A stretch of 64,000 bases of DNA from CAYSCZ01 sp051155775 (GCA_051155775.1 DAXETV010000018.1:33853-97852), one strand, 5' to 3'. Shown: positions 1-9,109, numbered from the stretch's first letter. The notes: generated by a model not told the origin, from the letters alone. A program made the numbers and translations.

Positions 1-1
1 A

Positions 2-319
2 TTCCTTTTATTTATATATTCTTTTCAGGCAACCGGGCAAACAAGTAAGGATGAGAAGGAAGACTATAAAGCGCGGACGGGAGCATCCGATTTTTCTACT
101 TATCAAAAATATAATAAGCGCCTGGGCAGATCGTATGACAAGGAGGTAAAAGCGTTTAGAAAACGCATGAAGCAAAACGTTAAGAAATATAAAAAAATGT
201 ACAGGCAGTTGGACAAACCACAATATTCAGATCCTACTTATTTTGGTCATAAGAGACCCCCCAAAAAAAGACCGCTGGGAAAAAGAAAATTTTGTAAAGT
301 CTGTGGCATAGTCCATTAA
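2..319 (+). CDS. Partial small basic exported protein, 5' end cut by the window
   Basis: An open frame without a stop enters from the left edge and ends at TAA 317-319, giving about 105 visible residues. The first residues are hydrophobic (LLFIYSFQATGQ), like the end of a signal peptide with a Gln after the cleavage site. The rest is very rich in Lys, Arg and Tyr (for example KKYKKMYRQL) and ends with a Cys-x-x-Cys-containing tail (FCKVCGIVH). The gene lies 13 bp ahead of deoC on the same strand, so they may be cotranscribed. I do not recognise the family. The frame has only internal ATGs, so the true start lies upstream. Coding status is likely from the signal-peptide-like start and lack of stops, but function is unknown. 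Confidence 0.55.
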   Translation, partial: FLLFIYSFQATGQTSKDEKEDYKARTGASDFSTYQKYNKRLGRSYDKEVKAFRKRMKQNVKKYKKMYRQLDKPQYSDPTYFGHKRPPKKRPLGKRKFCKVCGIVH

Positions 320-332
320 AGTTAAACATTAG

Positions 333-983
333 ATGATAGTAAACGGATACCTGGAACATACCGACCTGAGTCCACTTATTACGGGTAGTGATGTAGACAA
401 ATTAGTAGAAGAGGCCAAAGAATTTGGATTTTTAGGTATTTGCGTTCCCCCTTTTTGGGTTAAGAGGGCATTTAGAGAAATTAATGGCTATGGTTTAAGA
501 TTAATAACGCCTGTGGGATTTCCTTTTGGTAATCAAATGACTGAAACTAAAATGGAAGAGTTAAACTTTGCAATCAGGGATGGAGCAAATGAGGTTGATG
601 TGGTAATGAACTTTTCTGCATTTCATATTAAAATGCCATGGACTAAAATTGAATTAGCAAAAATTTCTAAGGTAGCACATGAAAATGGATGTCTTTTAAA
701 AGTTATAATAGAACACGGATTTTGGAATGATGAACAGAAAAAGAATGCCGCAAGATTGGTATCCGACATTGGAGCTGATTTTTTGAAGACCTCAACAGGT
801 TATTTTGATCACTTTCCGGTAGACCGGTCAACAGTAGAATTTTTTCGAAAAGTGTTACCTGAAGATGTTGGCATTAAAGCTTCAGGTGGTATTGTATCCA
901 AAAATAAGGTTGTTGAACTTATTAAAGCAGGTGCTGATAGAATAGGCACGTCCGCGGCTATGAAAATAATAAAAGAAGAATGA
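333..983 (+). CDS. deoC: Deoxyribose-phosphate aldolase
   Basis: A 216-residue class I aldolase of the DeoC family, which reversibly splits 2-deoxyribose 5-phosphate into glyceraldehyde 3-phosphate and acetaldehyde during deoxynucleoside salvage in the cytoplasm. The TIM-barrel motifs are present: EVDVV with the conserved Asp at 89, LKTSTGY with the Schiff-base Lys at 152, and GIKASGG with the second active-site Lys at 182. Length is normal. One unusual spot is KVIIEHGFW (123-131), where most relatives have Thr after the Glu. The next gene starts directly after its TGA, so the two are translationally linked. Function is secure from the motifs. Confidence 0.95.
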   Translation: MIVNGYLEHTDLSPLITGSDVDKLVEEAKEFGFLGICVPPFWVKRAFREINGYGLRLITPVGFPFGNQMTETKMEELNFAIRDGANEVDVVMNFSAFHIKMPWTKIELAKISKVAHENGCLLKVIIEHGFWNDEQKKNAARLVSDIGADFLKTSTGYFDHFPVDRSTVEFFRKVLPEDVGIKASGGIVSKNKVVELIKAGADRIGTSAAMKIIKEE

Positions 984-1259
984 ATGATGAAAGCTTACAG
1001 TATTAAAGTAGAAGGTACAGTGCAGGGAGTCTTTTTCAGGAAGTCAGCACAGGATAAAGCAATGCAATTAGGTTTAACCGGATGGGTGAAAAATGAAGTA
1101 GATGGAAGTGTTAAAATTTTCGTTCAGGGAGATGAGCATAAGCTTTCTGATTTCACAGCATGGTGTAAAAAAGGCCCAGAATTAGCTGCAGTAAGTGACT
1201 TAACGGTTGACAAGGCTGAGGTTAATGATGCGTATAAATTCTTCCAAATCATTTACTGA
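984..1259 (+). CDS. acyP: Acylphosphatase
   Basis: A 91-residue protein with the full acylphosphatase signature: GTVQGVFFRK with the phosphate-binding Arg19, then GWVKNEVDGSV with the catalytic Asn37. It hydrolyses carboxyl-phosphate bonds such as acetyl phosphate in the cytosol. The start ATG abuts the deoC stop codon, and a second ATG follows at 987, so either could be used. The 3' end overlaps the convergent hypothetical gene by 7 bp. Length and fold pattern are ordinary for the family. Confidence 0.93.
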   Translation: MMKAYSIKVEGTVQGVFFRKSAQDKAMQLGLTGWVKNEVDGSVKIFVQGDEHKLSDFTAWCKKGPELAAVSDLTVDKAEVNDAYKFFQIIY

Positions 1260-1753
1260 GCCAGCGGAAGAATCTTGTCAATTTTTTTTCTCCTGTCTAT
1301 TCTAATCTGAAATATGGTTTCCAGGTACTCTTTAAGATAAATATTTAAAAAATGATGATTAGAACTGGCATCTAGCAACTGTTTTATCAGAACTTTCAGA
1401 AGGTTCCTATCAGATAAAAAACTGCTTAGCTCTGAGCTATAAAAAATTTCCCAATCTTTTCTGAATTTTTCATAATGGGAGGTTCCATCCCAGAGTAATT
1501 CAAGCTGATTATCAGCATGTTGTAGCCTGTATATTGCTGCAAGATTATCATAAAACAGACTAAACGTATTTTCTGGAATCCCTTTTATGTTATTAATTCT
1601 TGTGCTTACTTCATCATTTAAGTTTAGAGGATTGAAAAGCTTGAAATAGTGGACTTTTATTAAATGACTAAGAAGGGTAAAAAAACTATTCTTAGAATCC
1701 TTTTGAGCAGATTCAAGGATATAATTTTTGTCCAGAGGAAAATATTTTTGCAT
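1253..1753 (-). CDS. Hypothetical protein, 166 aa
   Basis: An intact 166-codon frame with a clear ATG and a soluble, helix-rich composition with many Leu, Asn and Lys residues. No signal peptide, membrane segment or enzyme motif is visible. It is convergent with the acylphosphatase gene, overlapping it by 7 bp at the 3' ends, and sits downstream of a lipoprotein gene on the same strand that has its own terminator. I do not recognise the family; it is probably a lineage-restricted protein of Cytophagales. Confidence 0.6.
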   Translation of the reverse strand: MQKYFPLDKNYILESAQKDSKNSFFTLLSHLIKVHYFKLFNPLNLNDEVSTRINNIKGIPENTFSLFYDNLAAIYRLQHADNQLELLWDGTSHYEKFRKDWEIFYSSELSSFLSDRNLLKVLIKQLLDASSNHHFLNIYLKEYLETIFQIRIDRRKKIDKILPLAQ

Positions 1754-1782
1754 TTACCGCAAAATTAGTAAAATACACAAAA

Positions 1783-1811
1783 AAAGCTGCCTGCATAACG
1801 CAAACAGCTTT
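1783..1811 (-). terminator. Rho-independent terminator of the poly-Asp lipoprotein gene
   Basis: Read on the minus strand, the arms AAAGCTG and CAGCTTT enclose 15 nt that can pair further (TGC/GCA), followed directly by a T run. It sits 27 bp after the stop of the lipoprotein gene and before the next minus-strand start. Confidence 0.75.
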
Positions 1812-1837
1812 CATTTATATTTTTCAGTATTAAAGTA

Positions 1838-2338
1838 TTAACGAGTAAGTGTGAATACCCATTCACCACCAACGTCATTCACCCTTCCTGTATTGCTTTG
1901 CAAAGTAAATGTAAGAATTACCTGGCTTTCAGTTACATTAACAGCAATTTGAACGCCATCATCACGAGTGATTGATCCAGTTGTCTCAACTGTTGGAGGT
2001 GTTACAAAAGACCATGTTCCGGAATTTGGCCATACTAATTGAAAAGCATTATCAGCGTCGGCCGGCTGACCTGATGCGGTGTAAGTACCACCATCAGTGG
2101 CATTACCTGTAAAAGATAATGTAAAAGCTGACCAATCGGCATCAACACCATCAGGTTGAACTACACTTCCACCTCCGGCTACAGAAAAAGCTCCACTGGT
2201 TAAATTTTGTGTAAATACATCCGCAGGCGTGTCCATCATAACATCATCATCGTCGTCATCATCATCGTCACCGCAGCTAATAAATACACCCAAGGAAACA
2301 ATTAATGCTAGTAGTAATAAATTTTTAAGACTGTTCAT
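1838..2338 (-). CDS. Surface lipoprotein with poly-Asp tract after the lipobox
   Basis: A 166-residue protein beginning with a type II signal peptide (hydrophobic core, then FISC with the lipidated Cys22). A Gly and nine consecutive Asp residues (24-32) follow. An acidic stretch right after the Cys is known in Bacteroidota as a lipoprotein export signal that sends the protein to the outside of the outer membrane. The remaining 130 residues are beta-rich, Thr/Gly/Val-rich and lack cysteines, suggesting one small beta-sandwich. Ligand or partner is unknown. It has its own terminator and appears monocistronic. Confidence 0.8.
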   Translation of the reverse strand: MNSLKNLLLLALIVSLGVFISCGDDDDDDDDDVMMDTPADVFTQNLTSGAFSVAGGGSVVQPDGVDADWSAFTLSFTGNATDGGTYTASGQPADADNAFQLVWPNSGTWSFVTPPTVETTGSITRDDGVQIAVNVTESQVILTFTLQSNTGRVNDVGGEWVFTLTR

Positions 2339-2438
2339 TGCTTTTTATTTGTTGTTATGTTTAAGATTTTAAGATCCTTAGTTGTAAAAATATAAGTTTT
2401 TGAAATATTTACCTAATTGCCAAATTAAAATTATGTTA

Positions 2439-3050
2439 TCAAATGGGGTCTCCGAGTTCTATGAAATGACTATTAGCTAAGAAATCGATTTCCTGATTTG
2501 AGGCCACAATAATAAGTTTATCCTTTATATTGTTCATTTCTTGTAGATACCAGTCGACACCTTTCTGATCCAAATTACTTGTGGGTTCATCAAGCAATAT
2601 CACATCAGATTGAAAATAAAAAGCCAGTGATAACTTTAACCGCTGCTTCATTCCACTGGACAGGTCCTGAATTGCTTTATACTTACTCTTAAATAACCAA
2701 TTTCTTACGGTAATATCTTCAATAGAATCGATTGCTAATGGTCTGAAATTGCAATGGAACTTCAGGAATTCAACAATGGAGAACTCTTCAATTAATTCAA
2801 GATAAGGCGCCACGAATACGATATGATTATACCAGCTTGAATCATCTATTTCCCGATCATCTTTCCTATAATTTATTGTTCCGGTGTTTGCTGTAACAGC
2901 TCCAGAAATTATTTTCATTAATGTTGACTTACCACTACCATTGCTGCCTTTTATGCCATAGGCACTACCTGACTTAAAATGGTAGGAAAAGTCTTTTAAA
3001 ATCCAGTTTGAAGTATACTTTTTAGCTATGCTATTCAGGATTACTTCCAT
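2439..3050 (-). CDS. ABC transporter ATP-binding protein
   Basis: A 203-residue stand-alone nucleotide-binding subunit. Walker A is GSNGSGKS (35-42), the signature is LSSGMKQR (130-137) and Walker B is VILLDEP (150-156), so it should be an active ATPase. It is shorter than most (about 220-250). No permease gene is adjacent, so its membrane partner is not known. The start overlaps the end of lpxA by 20 bp, making it the last gene of the lipid A operon. An envelope-lipid or small-molecule export role is possible, but that is inference from context only. Confidence 0.85.
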   Translation of the reverse strand: MEVILNSIAKKYTSNWILKDFSYHFKSGSAYGIKGSNGSGKSTLMKIISGAVTANTGTINYRKDDREIDDSSWYNHIVFVAPYLELIEEFSIVEFLKFHCNFRPLAIDSIEDITVRNWLFKSKYKAIQDLSSGMKQRLKLSLAFYFQSDVILLDEPTSNLDQKGVDWYLQEMNNIKDKLIIVASNQEIDFLANSHFIELGDPI

Positions 3051-3831
3051 TATTAGGTCCTCTCATTATTCCCCGCTCAGATGATCTTATAAACTCAATA
3101 ATAGATTCACGTTCAGTGGAGGGTTCAACATTGGTTGTAATCATCTCAATGGCTGTTGAGTTATTAAGACCTCTTTTATAGATGAAAGTATAAATTTTTT
3201 GTAGCTCATTTATTTTTTCTTCTGAGAATCCTCTTCTTCGTAAGCCGACTGCATTAATTCCTTTATAGCTAACCGGATAATCTCTGCCTGTAAGTGTAAA
3301 AGGAGGGATATCTTTATTAATTAATGCACCACCTGCTATCATACTATGGCTTCCGACCCTGACAAATTGATGGATAGCGGCAGTTCCTCCAATAACAACA
3401 TGATCATCAACCACTATATGTCCTGCTAATTGTACAAGGTTTGAAAGAATGCAATTATTACCAATAATACAATCATGGGCAATATGTACATAGGCCATTA
3501 AAAGACAGTTTTCGCCAATCACCGTTCTATCCCTGTCAGCCGTACCTCTACTAATAGTTACAAATTCACGGATGGTTGTGTTATCACCAATCTCTGCGGT
3601 AGTAACCTCTCCATTAAATTTCAAATCCTGTGGTACTCCTGCAATGACTGCTCCATGGAATATCCTGCAATTTTTCCCTATACGTGCTCCATTCAAAATA
3701 GCAGCATTTGATCCAACCCAGCTTCCTTCACCTATTTCAACATCCTCTTCTACAGTAGCGAAAGGTTCAATAACTGCACTTTCATGTATTTTTGCTTTAG
3801 GATGTATGTTTACGAGTCTGGGATCAATCAT
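3031..3831 (-). CDS. lpxA: Acyl-ACP--UDP-N-acetylglucosamine O-acyltransferase
   Basis: The first enzyme of lipid A synthesis, placing a 3-hydroxyacyl chain on the 3-OH of UDP-GlcNAc. The 266-residue protein shows the left-handed beta-helix hexapeptide repeats in its first 190 residues (for example IGEGSWVGSNAAI). The catalytic His is His119 in VHIAHDCIIGN, matching E. coli His125. A helical C-terminal domain follows. It overlaps lpxC-fabZ upstream by 4 bp (ATGA-type) and the ABC ATPase downstream by 20 bp, so translation is coupled along the operon. Confidence 0.97.
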   Translation of the reverse strand: MIDPRLVNIHPKAKIHESAVIEPFATVEEDVEIGEGSWVGSNAAILNGARIGKNCRIFHGAVIAGVPQDLKFNGEVTTAEIGDNTTIREFVTISRGTADRDRTVIGENCLLMAYVHIAHDCIIGNNCILSNLVQLAGHIVVDDHVVIGGTAAIHQFVRVGSHSMIAGGALINKDIPPFTLTGRDYPVSYKGINAVGLRRRGFSEEKINELQKIYTFIYKRGLNNSTAIEMITTNVEPSTERESIIEFIRSSERGIMRGPNNGSNPE

Positions 3832-5222
3832 AGGTCTTTTCTTACAATACTTGCGATCATTTTTCCATCACAAACCAAATTAGAACCAACATACCCAACA
3901 CCCTTCATTTTGGCTATCCCCCTCCTTATTGGTTCAAGAAGCTCACATTTAATAAATAAAGTATCACCAGGTGTGACCATTTTCCTAAATCTGAAGCTGT
4001 CAATCCCCAAAAAATATGTCCAATAATTTTCAGGATCAGGGACAGTATTAAGAACTAATATGCCACCTATTTGCGCCATAGCCTCTACTTGCATTACACC
4101 CGGGAAAACCGGATTGCCAGGGAAATGACCCTGAAAGAAGTACTCATTTGAGGTAATGTTTTTAACGCCTGTTACCAGTTGATCATCAAGATGTAGAATT
4201 TTATCGATCAACAAAAACGGATATCTGTGTGGAAGGATTTTTTGTATCTTATTGATGTCAAGAAGAGGGGGCAGGTTTGGATCAAAGTGAACCTCTTTTT
4301 TTTTGGTGGATTGCTCCATTAATTTTTTCAGCTTTTTTACAAAAGCGACATTGGCTGCATGTCCGGGCCTTGCTGCCAGGATCTGTGCTTTTATAGGCTT
4401 TCCAAGAAGTGCCAGGTCACCAACGACATCTAACAGCTTGTGTCTGGCAGGTTCATTTTTGTGTCTTAATTCAACATTGTTTAGTATTCCTTCACTTTTA
4501 ACTTCTACCTTGGGGATGTTGAGTAATTCGGACAACTTTTGAAGGTGATCATTATCAACCTTTTTATCGACGATGACAATGGCATTATTTAAATCTCCTC
4601 CTTTGATTAAGTTATTGTTATAAAGCTCTTCGACCTCATGTAAAAAGCAGAATGTTCTTGATGATGCAAAATCCTTAGAGAAATCACTAATATCATTTAA
4701 TGAGGCATGTTGGGAGCCCAAAACCGGAGAATTATAATCAACCATGACGGTTACCCTGTAATTATCAAGCGGAAGCGCAGCAATCTCCACTTGTCTCGAT
4801 TTTTCACGATGAAATACACTTTCGGGCACCTCGAAAAAATCCCTCAGCGCGCTTTGTTCTTCCAATCCGGCACACTCCAATGCCTCAATAAACCCCTGTG
4901 AGCTACCATCCATGATTGGTGGCTCCGGGCCATCCACTTCAATTAATACATTGTCTATTTCTAAACCTACCAAGGCAGCCAGTGTATGCTCCACGGTATT
5001 GATTGTAGCCCCATTTTTACCAATACTGGTACCCCTGGAAAGGTCAACAACATTATCTACTAATGCTTCTACTTTCGGGTTGCCTTCTAAATCAGTTCTC
5101 TGAAAAACTATTCCATGATTGGCTTTGACGGGATTAAATGTCATATTGACTTTCGCACCTGTGTGAAGACCGATGCCTGAAACAGTTACCGGCTTTTTGA
5201 TGGTATGCTGGTAATTATTCAT
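3828..5222 (-). CDS. lpxC/fabZ: Fused UDP-3-O-acyl-GlcNAc deacetylase / 3-hydroxyacyl-ACP dehydratase
   Basis: A 464-residue bifunctional protein typical of Bacteroidota. Residues 1-305 are LpxC, the zinc deacetylase committing to lipid A: zinc ligands His79 (NTVEHT), His261 and Asp265 (RHKLLD), plus the general-acid His288 (GHAAN). After a Lys-rich linker (about 297-312), residues 320-464 are FabZ, which dehydrates 3-hydroxyacyl-ACP: His332 in LPHRYPFLL, Glu380 in VEAMAQ, and the HFPGNPVFPG signature (366-375). The fusion couples the two pathways that compete for 3-hydroxyacyl-ACP. It overlaps lpxD by 8 bp. Confidence 0.97.
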   Translation of the reverse strand: MNNYQHTIKKPVTVSGIGLHTGAKVNMTFNPVKANHGIVFQRTDLEGNPKVEALVDNVVDLSRGTSIGKNGATINTVEHTLAALVGLEIDNVLIEVDGPEPPIMDGSSQGFIEALECAGLEEQSALRDFFEVPESVFHREKSRQVEIAALPLDNYRVTVMVDYNSPVLGSQHASLNDISDFSKDFASSRTFCFLHEVEELYNNNLIKGGDLNNAIVIVDKKVDNDHLQKLSELLNIPKVEVKSEGILNNVELRHKNEPARHKLLDVVGDLALLGKPIKAQILAARPGHAANVAFVKKLKKLMEQSTKKKEVHFDPNLPPLLDINKIQKILPHRYPFLLIDKILHLDDQLVTGVKNITSNEYFFQGHFPGNPVFPGVMQVEAMAQIGGILVLNTVPDPENYWTYFLGIDSFRFRKMVTPGDTLFIKCELLEPIRRGIAKMKGVGYVGSNLVCDGKMIASIVRKDL

Positions 5223-6270
5223 GTGATTCTTTTGTGGGATCTAATTCTTTAATTTTATCTTCCAGTTCTTTTACACGGTTCACTAATTCGGGCAGCTTTC
5301 GATATACAGCATAAGATTTGAAATACTGTAGCTTATCGATTGGAGGACTACCAACAATTTCGGCTCCTTCTTTTTTAATACTACTGATCAACCCTGCTTG
5401 AGGACCGATTTTTACTTTATTCGCTATCTGAAGATGGCCACTTATCCCAACTTGTCCGGCAACGATACACTCTTTTCCAATTTTCACTGATCCAGATACG
5501 CCACTTTGCGCTGCCATTACAGTATTTTCTCCTACTTCCACGTTGTGTGCAATCTGGATTAGATTATCAATTTTAACGCCTTTTCTAATAATAGTTGCTT
5601 CAAAAGTTGCTCTGTCGATGGTGGTATTAGCACCTATTTCCACGTCATCTTCAATAATTAATTTCCCTACCTGGGGAATTTTTTGGTAAGAACCATCCGA
5701 TTTAGGGGCAAAACCAAAACCATCACTCCCTAGCACAGCGCCTGAGTGTACTATGCAGTTTTTACCGATTTCAGTGTTAGGATATATTTTTACACCTGCG
5801 TGTATTATGGTGTTTTCATGAATTCTTGAACCTTCTCCGACAAATACCTGAGGGTGAACTTTAACATTATCCCCAATGACGACATTATTAGCTATGTACG
5901 AAAAAGCACCAAGGTAAAAGTTATCTCCGTAGGTTACATCCTTTCCAATAAATGATGGTTCTTCAATACCATTTTTGCTGAAGCTTAGGAGTTTTTCATA
6001 TTCTTGCAAGAGGGCTGTAAAAGATAAATAAGGATCTTCTACTCTTACAAGGCTGGTTTTGACCTGCCTTTTTAAAACAATATCTTTGCCGATTATAACT
6101 GCACTAGCATTTGTCTCATAAATGAAGGGCTCATATTTTGGATTAGAAAGGAAGGTTATACAACCTTCTTTTGCGTCCTGAATTGTAGCTAAGTTATTAA
6201 TCTTGACATCTTCTTCGCCCTCAATCTTTCCCTGCAAGAGGTTGGCAATTTCCTTAAGGTCAAATTCCAT
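5215..6270 (-). CDS. lpxD: UDP-3-O-(3-hydroxyacyl)glucosamine N-acyltransferase
   Basis: The third lipid A enzyme, which adds the amide-linked 3-hydroxyacyl chain. The 351-residue protein has the small N-terminal uridine-binding domain (1-100), a hexapeptide-repeat beta-helix (about 105-300) and a C-terminal helix rich in Glu and Lys. The catalytic His242 lies in IAHNVEVGENT, followed by the conserved MAAQSGVSGS. It is preceded by 5 bp after the HD gene and overlaps lpxC-fabZ, so it belongs to the same minus-strand operon. Confidence 0.97.
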   Translation of the reverse strand: MEFDLKEIANLLQGKIEGEEDVKINNLATIQDAKEGCITFLSNPKYEPFIYETNASAVIIGKDIVLKRQVKTSLVRVEDPYLSFTALLQEYEKLLSFSKNGIEEPSFIGKDVTYGDNFYLGAFSYIANNVVIGDNVKVHPQVFVGEGSRIHENTIIHAGVKIYPNTEIGKNCIVHSGAVLGSDGFGFAPKSDGSYQKIPQVGKLIIEDDVEIGANTTIDRATFEATIIRKGVKIDNLIQIAHNVEVGENTVMAAQSGVSGSVKIGKECIVAGQVGISGHLQIANKVKIGPQAGLISSIKKEGAEIVGSPPIDKLQYFKSYAVYRKLPELVNRVKELEDKIKELDPTKESHE

Positions 6271-6275
6271 TCATA

Positions 6276-7529
6276 TCAATAATAATCCCGCAAAGATACA
6301 TTTTTGGGCCAGCATAGATAATTTTTTCGGACAATTTTGCCCAGTGCTTTTATGTTAGGCAAGTCTGAGGCTTTTGCTACATCCTCAATGGTCTCATCCT
6401 TCATAATAATGTTTATTGTTTTTTCTTTTATAACATATGCAGCGTTGCTTACCTCCCCCTGTTTTACAAAAAAATTGAGATCATCATCACTTAAATTAAA
6501 GTTGTTTTTGACCTCCTTCAGAATGGCTTTATATTCTTCTCTATCGATGGGGTTATTGGATAGCTTTATCTTGAAAAGATTTCGATTGAGCAACATTTTA
6601 CTAAGTAGGCTAATTATTCTGTCGTTACTGTTTGCCCACATTTTTAAAGCTGCCCAGATATCGTAATCATCCAGCTCACAATAATCATTTATAAGTTCAG
6701 GGTTGTTTTTAAAATCGATTGTCCTGTAATCATTCAGTAAGAATCTGTCTAGTTCAGTTGAATGTGTAAAACTGGCCCCAGCGTTTTTTATTAATAACTT
6801 AACTCTTCTAATTATTTCATTCATCATAGTCTCAGCGCTGATTGACGCTTTATGTAAATAGACCTGCCAGTACATAAGCCTTCTTGCATTGAGGAAATTT
6901 TCTATGCTGTGGATGCCTTTTTCTTCTACCACCAGTTCATTGTCATATACATTCAATAATTTCAATATTCGTTCTGCGCCTATCACCCCTTCAGAAACGC
7001 CTGTGAAATATGAATCTCTTTGTAAATAATCCATTCTATCAACATCTAGTTGGCTAGAGACCAGTTGGCTCAAAAACTTTTTAAAATATTTGTGCTCGAA
7101 TATTTCGATCGCAAGGGCAATAGCGCCATTGAATTCATCGTTCAGCTTATGTATCAATATTGAAGACATCTGCTCATGACTAATACTGTTTAATAATCCA
7201 TATTCCAGTGTATGAGAGAATGGGCCATGGCCGATGTCGTGCAGTAAGATTGCTATTAGAGAGGCTTCATATTCTTTAGGTGTAATTTCATGGCCTTTGC
7301 TTCGTAAAACATCAAGAGCAACCATCATTAAGTGCATGGCGCCTAATCCATGATGAAAGCGTGTGTGCGTAGCCCCGGGATATACCAAATCCGTAAGGCC
7401 TAATTGTTTTATTCGTCTGAGCCGCTGGTAATATTTATGTTCAATGATATCAAATATTAAATCACTATGTACAGAAATGAATCCGTGAACCGGGTCATTA
7501 ATTATTTTTTTCTTGTTCAATTTGTTCAA
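6276..7529 (-). CDS. HD-superfamily phosphohydrolase (SAMHD1/dGTPase-like)
   Basis: A cytoplasmic HD protein of about 414-417 residues. The metal-binding residues are visible: His60 in RFHHGLG, the His97-Asp98 pair in LLHDIGHGPFSH, and a downstream Asp in VDRMDYLQRDS. The family includes dNTP triphosphohydrolases; the actual substrate here is not known. There is no in-frame ATG before the conserved KKKIINDPVHGF, so translation must begin at TTG, either at 7529 or three codons in at 7520. The second gives a start more like relatives. It heads the lipid A operon and is divergent from porX with only 15-24 bp between starts. Confidence 0.88.
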   Translation of the reverse strand: MNKLNKKKIINDPVHGFISVHSDLIFDIIEHKYYQRLRRIKQLGLTDLVYPGATHTRFHHGLGAMHLMMVALDVLRSKGHEITPKEYEASLIAILLHDIGHGPFSHTLEYGLLNSISHEQMSSILIHKLNDEFNGAIALAIEIFEHKYFKKFLSQLVSSQLDVDRMDYLQRDSYFTGVSEGVIGAERILKLLNVYDNELVVEEKGIHSIENFLNARRLMYWQVYLHKASISAETMMNEIIRRVKLLIKNAGASFTHSTELDRFLLNDYRTIDFKNNPELINDYCELDDYDIWAALKMWANSNDRIISLLSKMLLNRNLFKIKLSNNPIDREEYKAILKEVKNNFNLSDDDLNFFVKQGEVSNAAYVIKEKTINIIMKDETIEDVAKASDLPNIKALGKIVRKNYLCWPKNVSLRDYY

Positions 7530-7544
7530 TAATTTAACATTACA

Positions 7545-9101
7545 ATGATGAAGAAATTTAGGATATTATGGGCTGACGACGAAATAGACTTGCTAAAACC
7601 CCATATTTTATTTTTGGAAAACAAAGGTTATGAAATGACACCCGTTAATAGCGGGTCTGATGCACTGGAAACCATTGAAGCTGAAAATTTTGATCTGGTC
7701 TTTCTTGATGAAAACATGCCCGGGATGACTGGCTTACAAACGCTGAATGAAATAAAATCCAAAAACCCTAATCTCCCTGTTGTTATGATCACAAAAAGCG
7801 AGGAAGAGCATATCATGGAGGAAGCAATCGGAAGAAAAATTACCGATTATTTGATAAAGCCACTAAATCCAAACCAGATATTGCTATCAGTTAAAAAAAT
7901 CTTAGACAATAAACGTCTGGTGAGTGAAAAGACCAATGTTGGTTATCAGCAGGATTTTAGAAATATTACGATGGCATTTCATGATGATATGGACTTCCAT
8001 GATTGGAATGAGATGTATAAAAAGCTGGTCTACTGGGATATGGAAATTGACAATACTGAAGAAAAAAGTATGGGAGAGATCCTGGAGTCACAAAAAATAG
8101 AAGCCAACAAGTTATTTTCTGATTTTATTATTGAAAATTATGAAGATTGGTTAAACGCGCCAGCTATTGAAAAACCTTTATTATCTCATAAGCTGCTTAA
8201 GACAAATGTTTTCCCATTAATAAAAAAAGATGACCCATTATTTTTTATCCTTATTGATAATTTGAGATATGATCAATGGAAAACACTAGAGCCCCAGGTT
8301 AGTGAACTATTTAATGTAGAAACTGAAGAAAATTATTACTCCATTCTTCCTACAACCACTGCTTATGCACGGAATGCTATATTTTCAGGAGAGTTACCTA
8401 CGGAGATGGCAAAAAAATATCCTGATCTTTGGGTTGGAGAAGACTCCGAAGATCCCAAAAATTCGAATGAAGAAGAGTTTCTAAGAAGAAATCTTAAGAA
8501 AAATAACCTGAACATAAAATTCAGCTATCATAAAATTATCCATAGTAACGATGGGAAACAGGTTAATGATAATTTAAATAATCTCTTCATAAATGATTTA
8601 AATGTCTTGGTATTCAACTTTGTGGATATGCTTTCACACGCCAGAACAGACCTTCAAATGTTTAGGGAGCTGGCGCCTGATGAAGGGGCTTATCGTTCTA
8701 TTACAAAATCATGGTTTGAGCACTCAACACTTTTTGAGATACTCAAAAAAATAGCAGAAAAAAAATCCAGGGTGATTATCACAACTGATCATGGTACTAT
8801 TAGGGTGAAGAAACCATTTAAAATTATTGGAGACAGAAAAACTAATACTAATTTAAGATATAAACAAGGTAAGAACCTGGGATATGAGGGAGGACAGGTA
8901 TTTGAAGTAAGAAAGCCTGAAAAATTACATTTGCCAAAAGTAAACGTATCTACTTCCTATGCTTTTGCTACCGAAGATCAGTTTTTCGCATACCCTAACA
9001 ATTTTAATTATTATGTTAATTACTACAGGGATACTTTTCAACATGGGGGCATATCGATGGAAGAGATGATCATTCCTTTTGTAATTTTGAATCCAAAATA
9101 A
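7545..9101 (+). CDS. porX: PorX, T9SS response regulator with PglZ-type phosphatase domain
   Basis: A 518-residue two-domain regulator. Residues 4-120 are a receiver: acidic pair Asp11-Asp12, phospho-acceptor Asp55 in FLDENMPG, and Lys105 in LIKPLNPNQ. After a helical linker comes a PglZ/alkaline-phosphatase-like domain (about 220-518) with Asp238 in LIDNLRYDQW, the active-site Thr cluster LPTTTAYARN (268-277) and the metal-binding TTDHGT motif. In Porphyromonas, PorX acts with the kinase PorY and sigma factor SigP to control type IX secretion genes. Expect the same role here. No porY is in the window. Two ATGs (7545, 7548) are possible starts. Confidence 0.95.
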   Translation: MMKKFRILWADDEIDLLKPHILFLENKGYEMTPVNSGSDALETIEAENFDLVFLDENMPGMTGLQTLNEIKSKNPNLPVVMITKSEEEHIMEEAIGRKITDYLIKPLNPNQILLSVKKILDNKRLVSEKTNVGYQQDFRNITMAFHDDMDFHDWNEMYKKLVYWDMEIDNTEEKSMGEILESQKIEANKLFSDFIIENYEDWLNAPAIEKPLLSHKLLKTNVFPLIKKDDPLFFILIDNLRYDQWKTLEPQVSELFNVETEENYYSILPTTTAYARNAIFSGELPTEMAKKYPDLWVGEDSEDPKNSNEEEFLRRNLKKNNLNIKFSYHKIIHSNDGKQVNDNLNNLFINDLNVLVFNFVDMLSHARTDLQMFRELAPDEGAYRSITKSWFEHSTLFEILKKIAEKKSRVIITTDHGTIRVKKPFKIIGDRKTNTNLRYKQGKNLGYEGGQVFEVRKPEKLHLPKVNVSTSYAFATEDQFFAYPNNFNYYVNYYRDTFQHGGISMEEMIIPFVILNPK

Positions 9102-9109
9102 AACTTAAA

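Noticed and set aside
8..223. A 71-codon minus-strand frame at the left edge
   Set aside because: It lies antisense to the better-supported exported basic protein and shows no family traits.
2245..2275. Poly-Asp run as a sequencing or assembly error
   Set aside because: It sits right after the lipobox Cys where acidic export signals are expected, and the frame continues intact.
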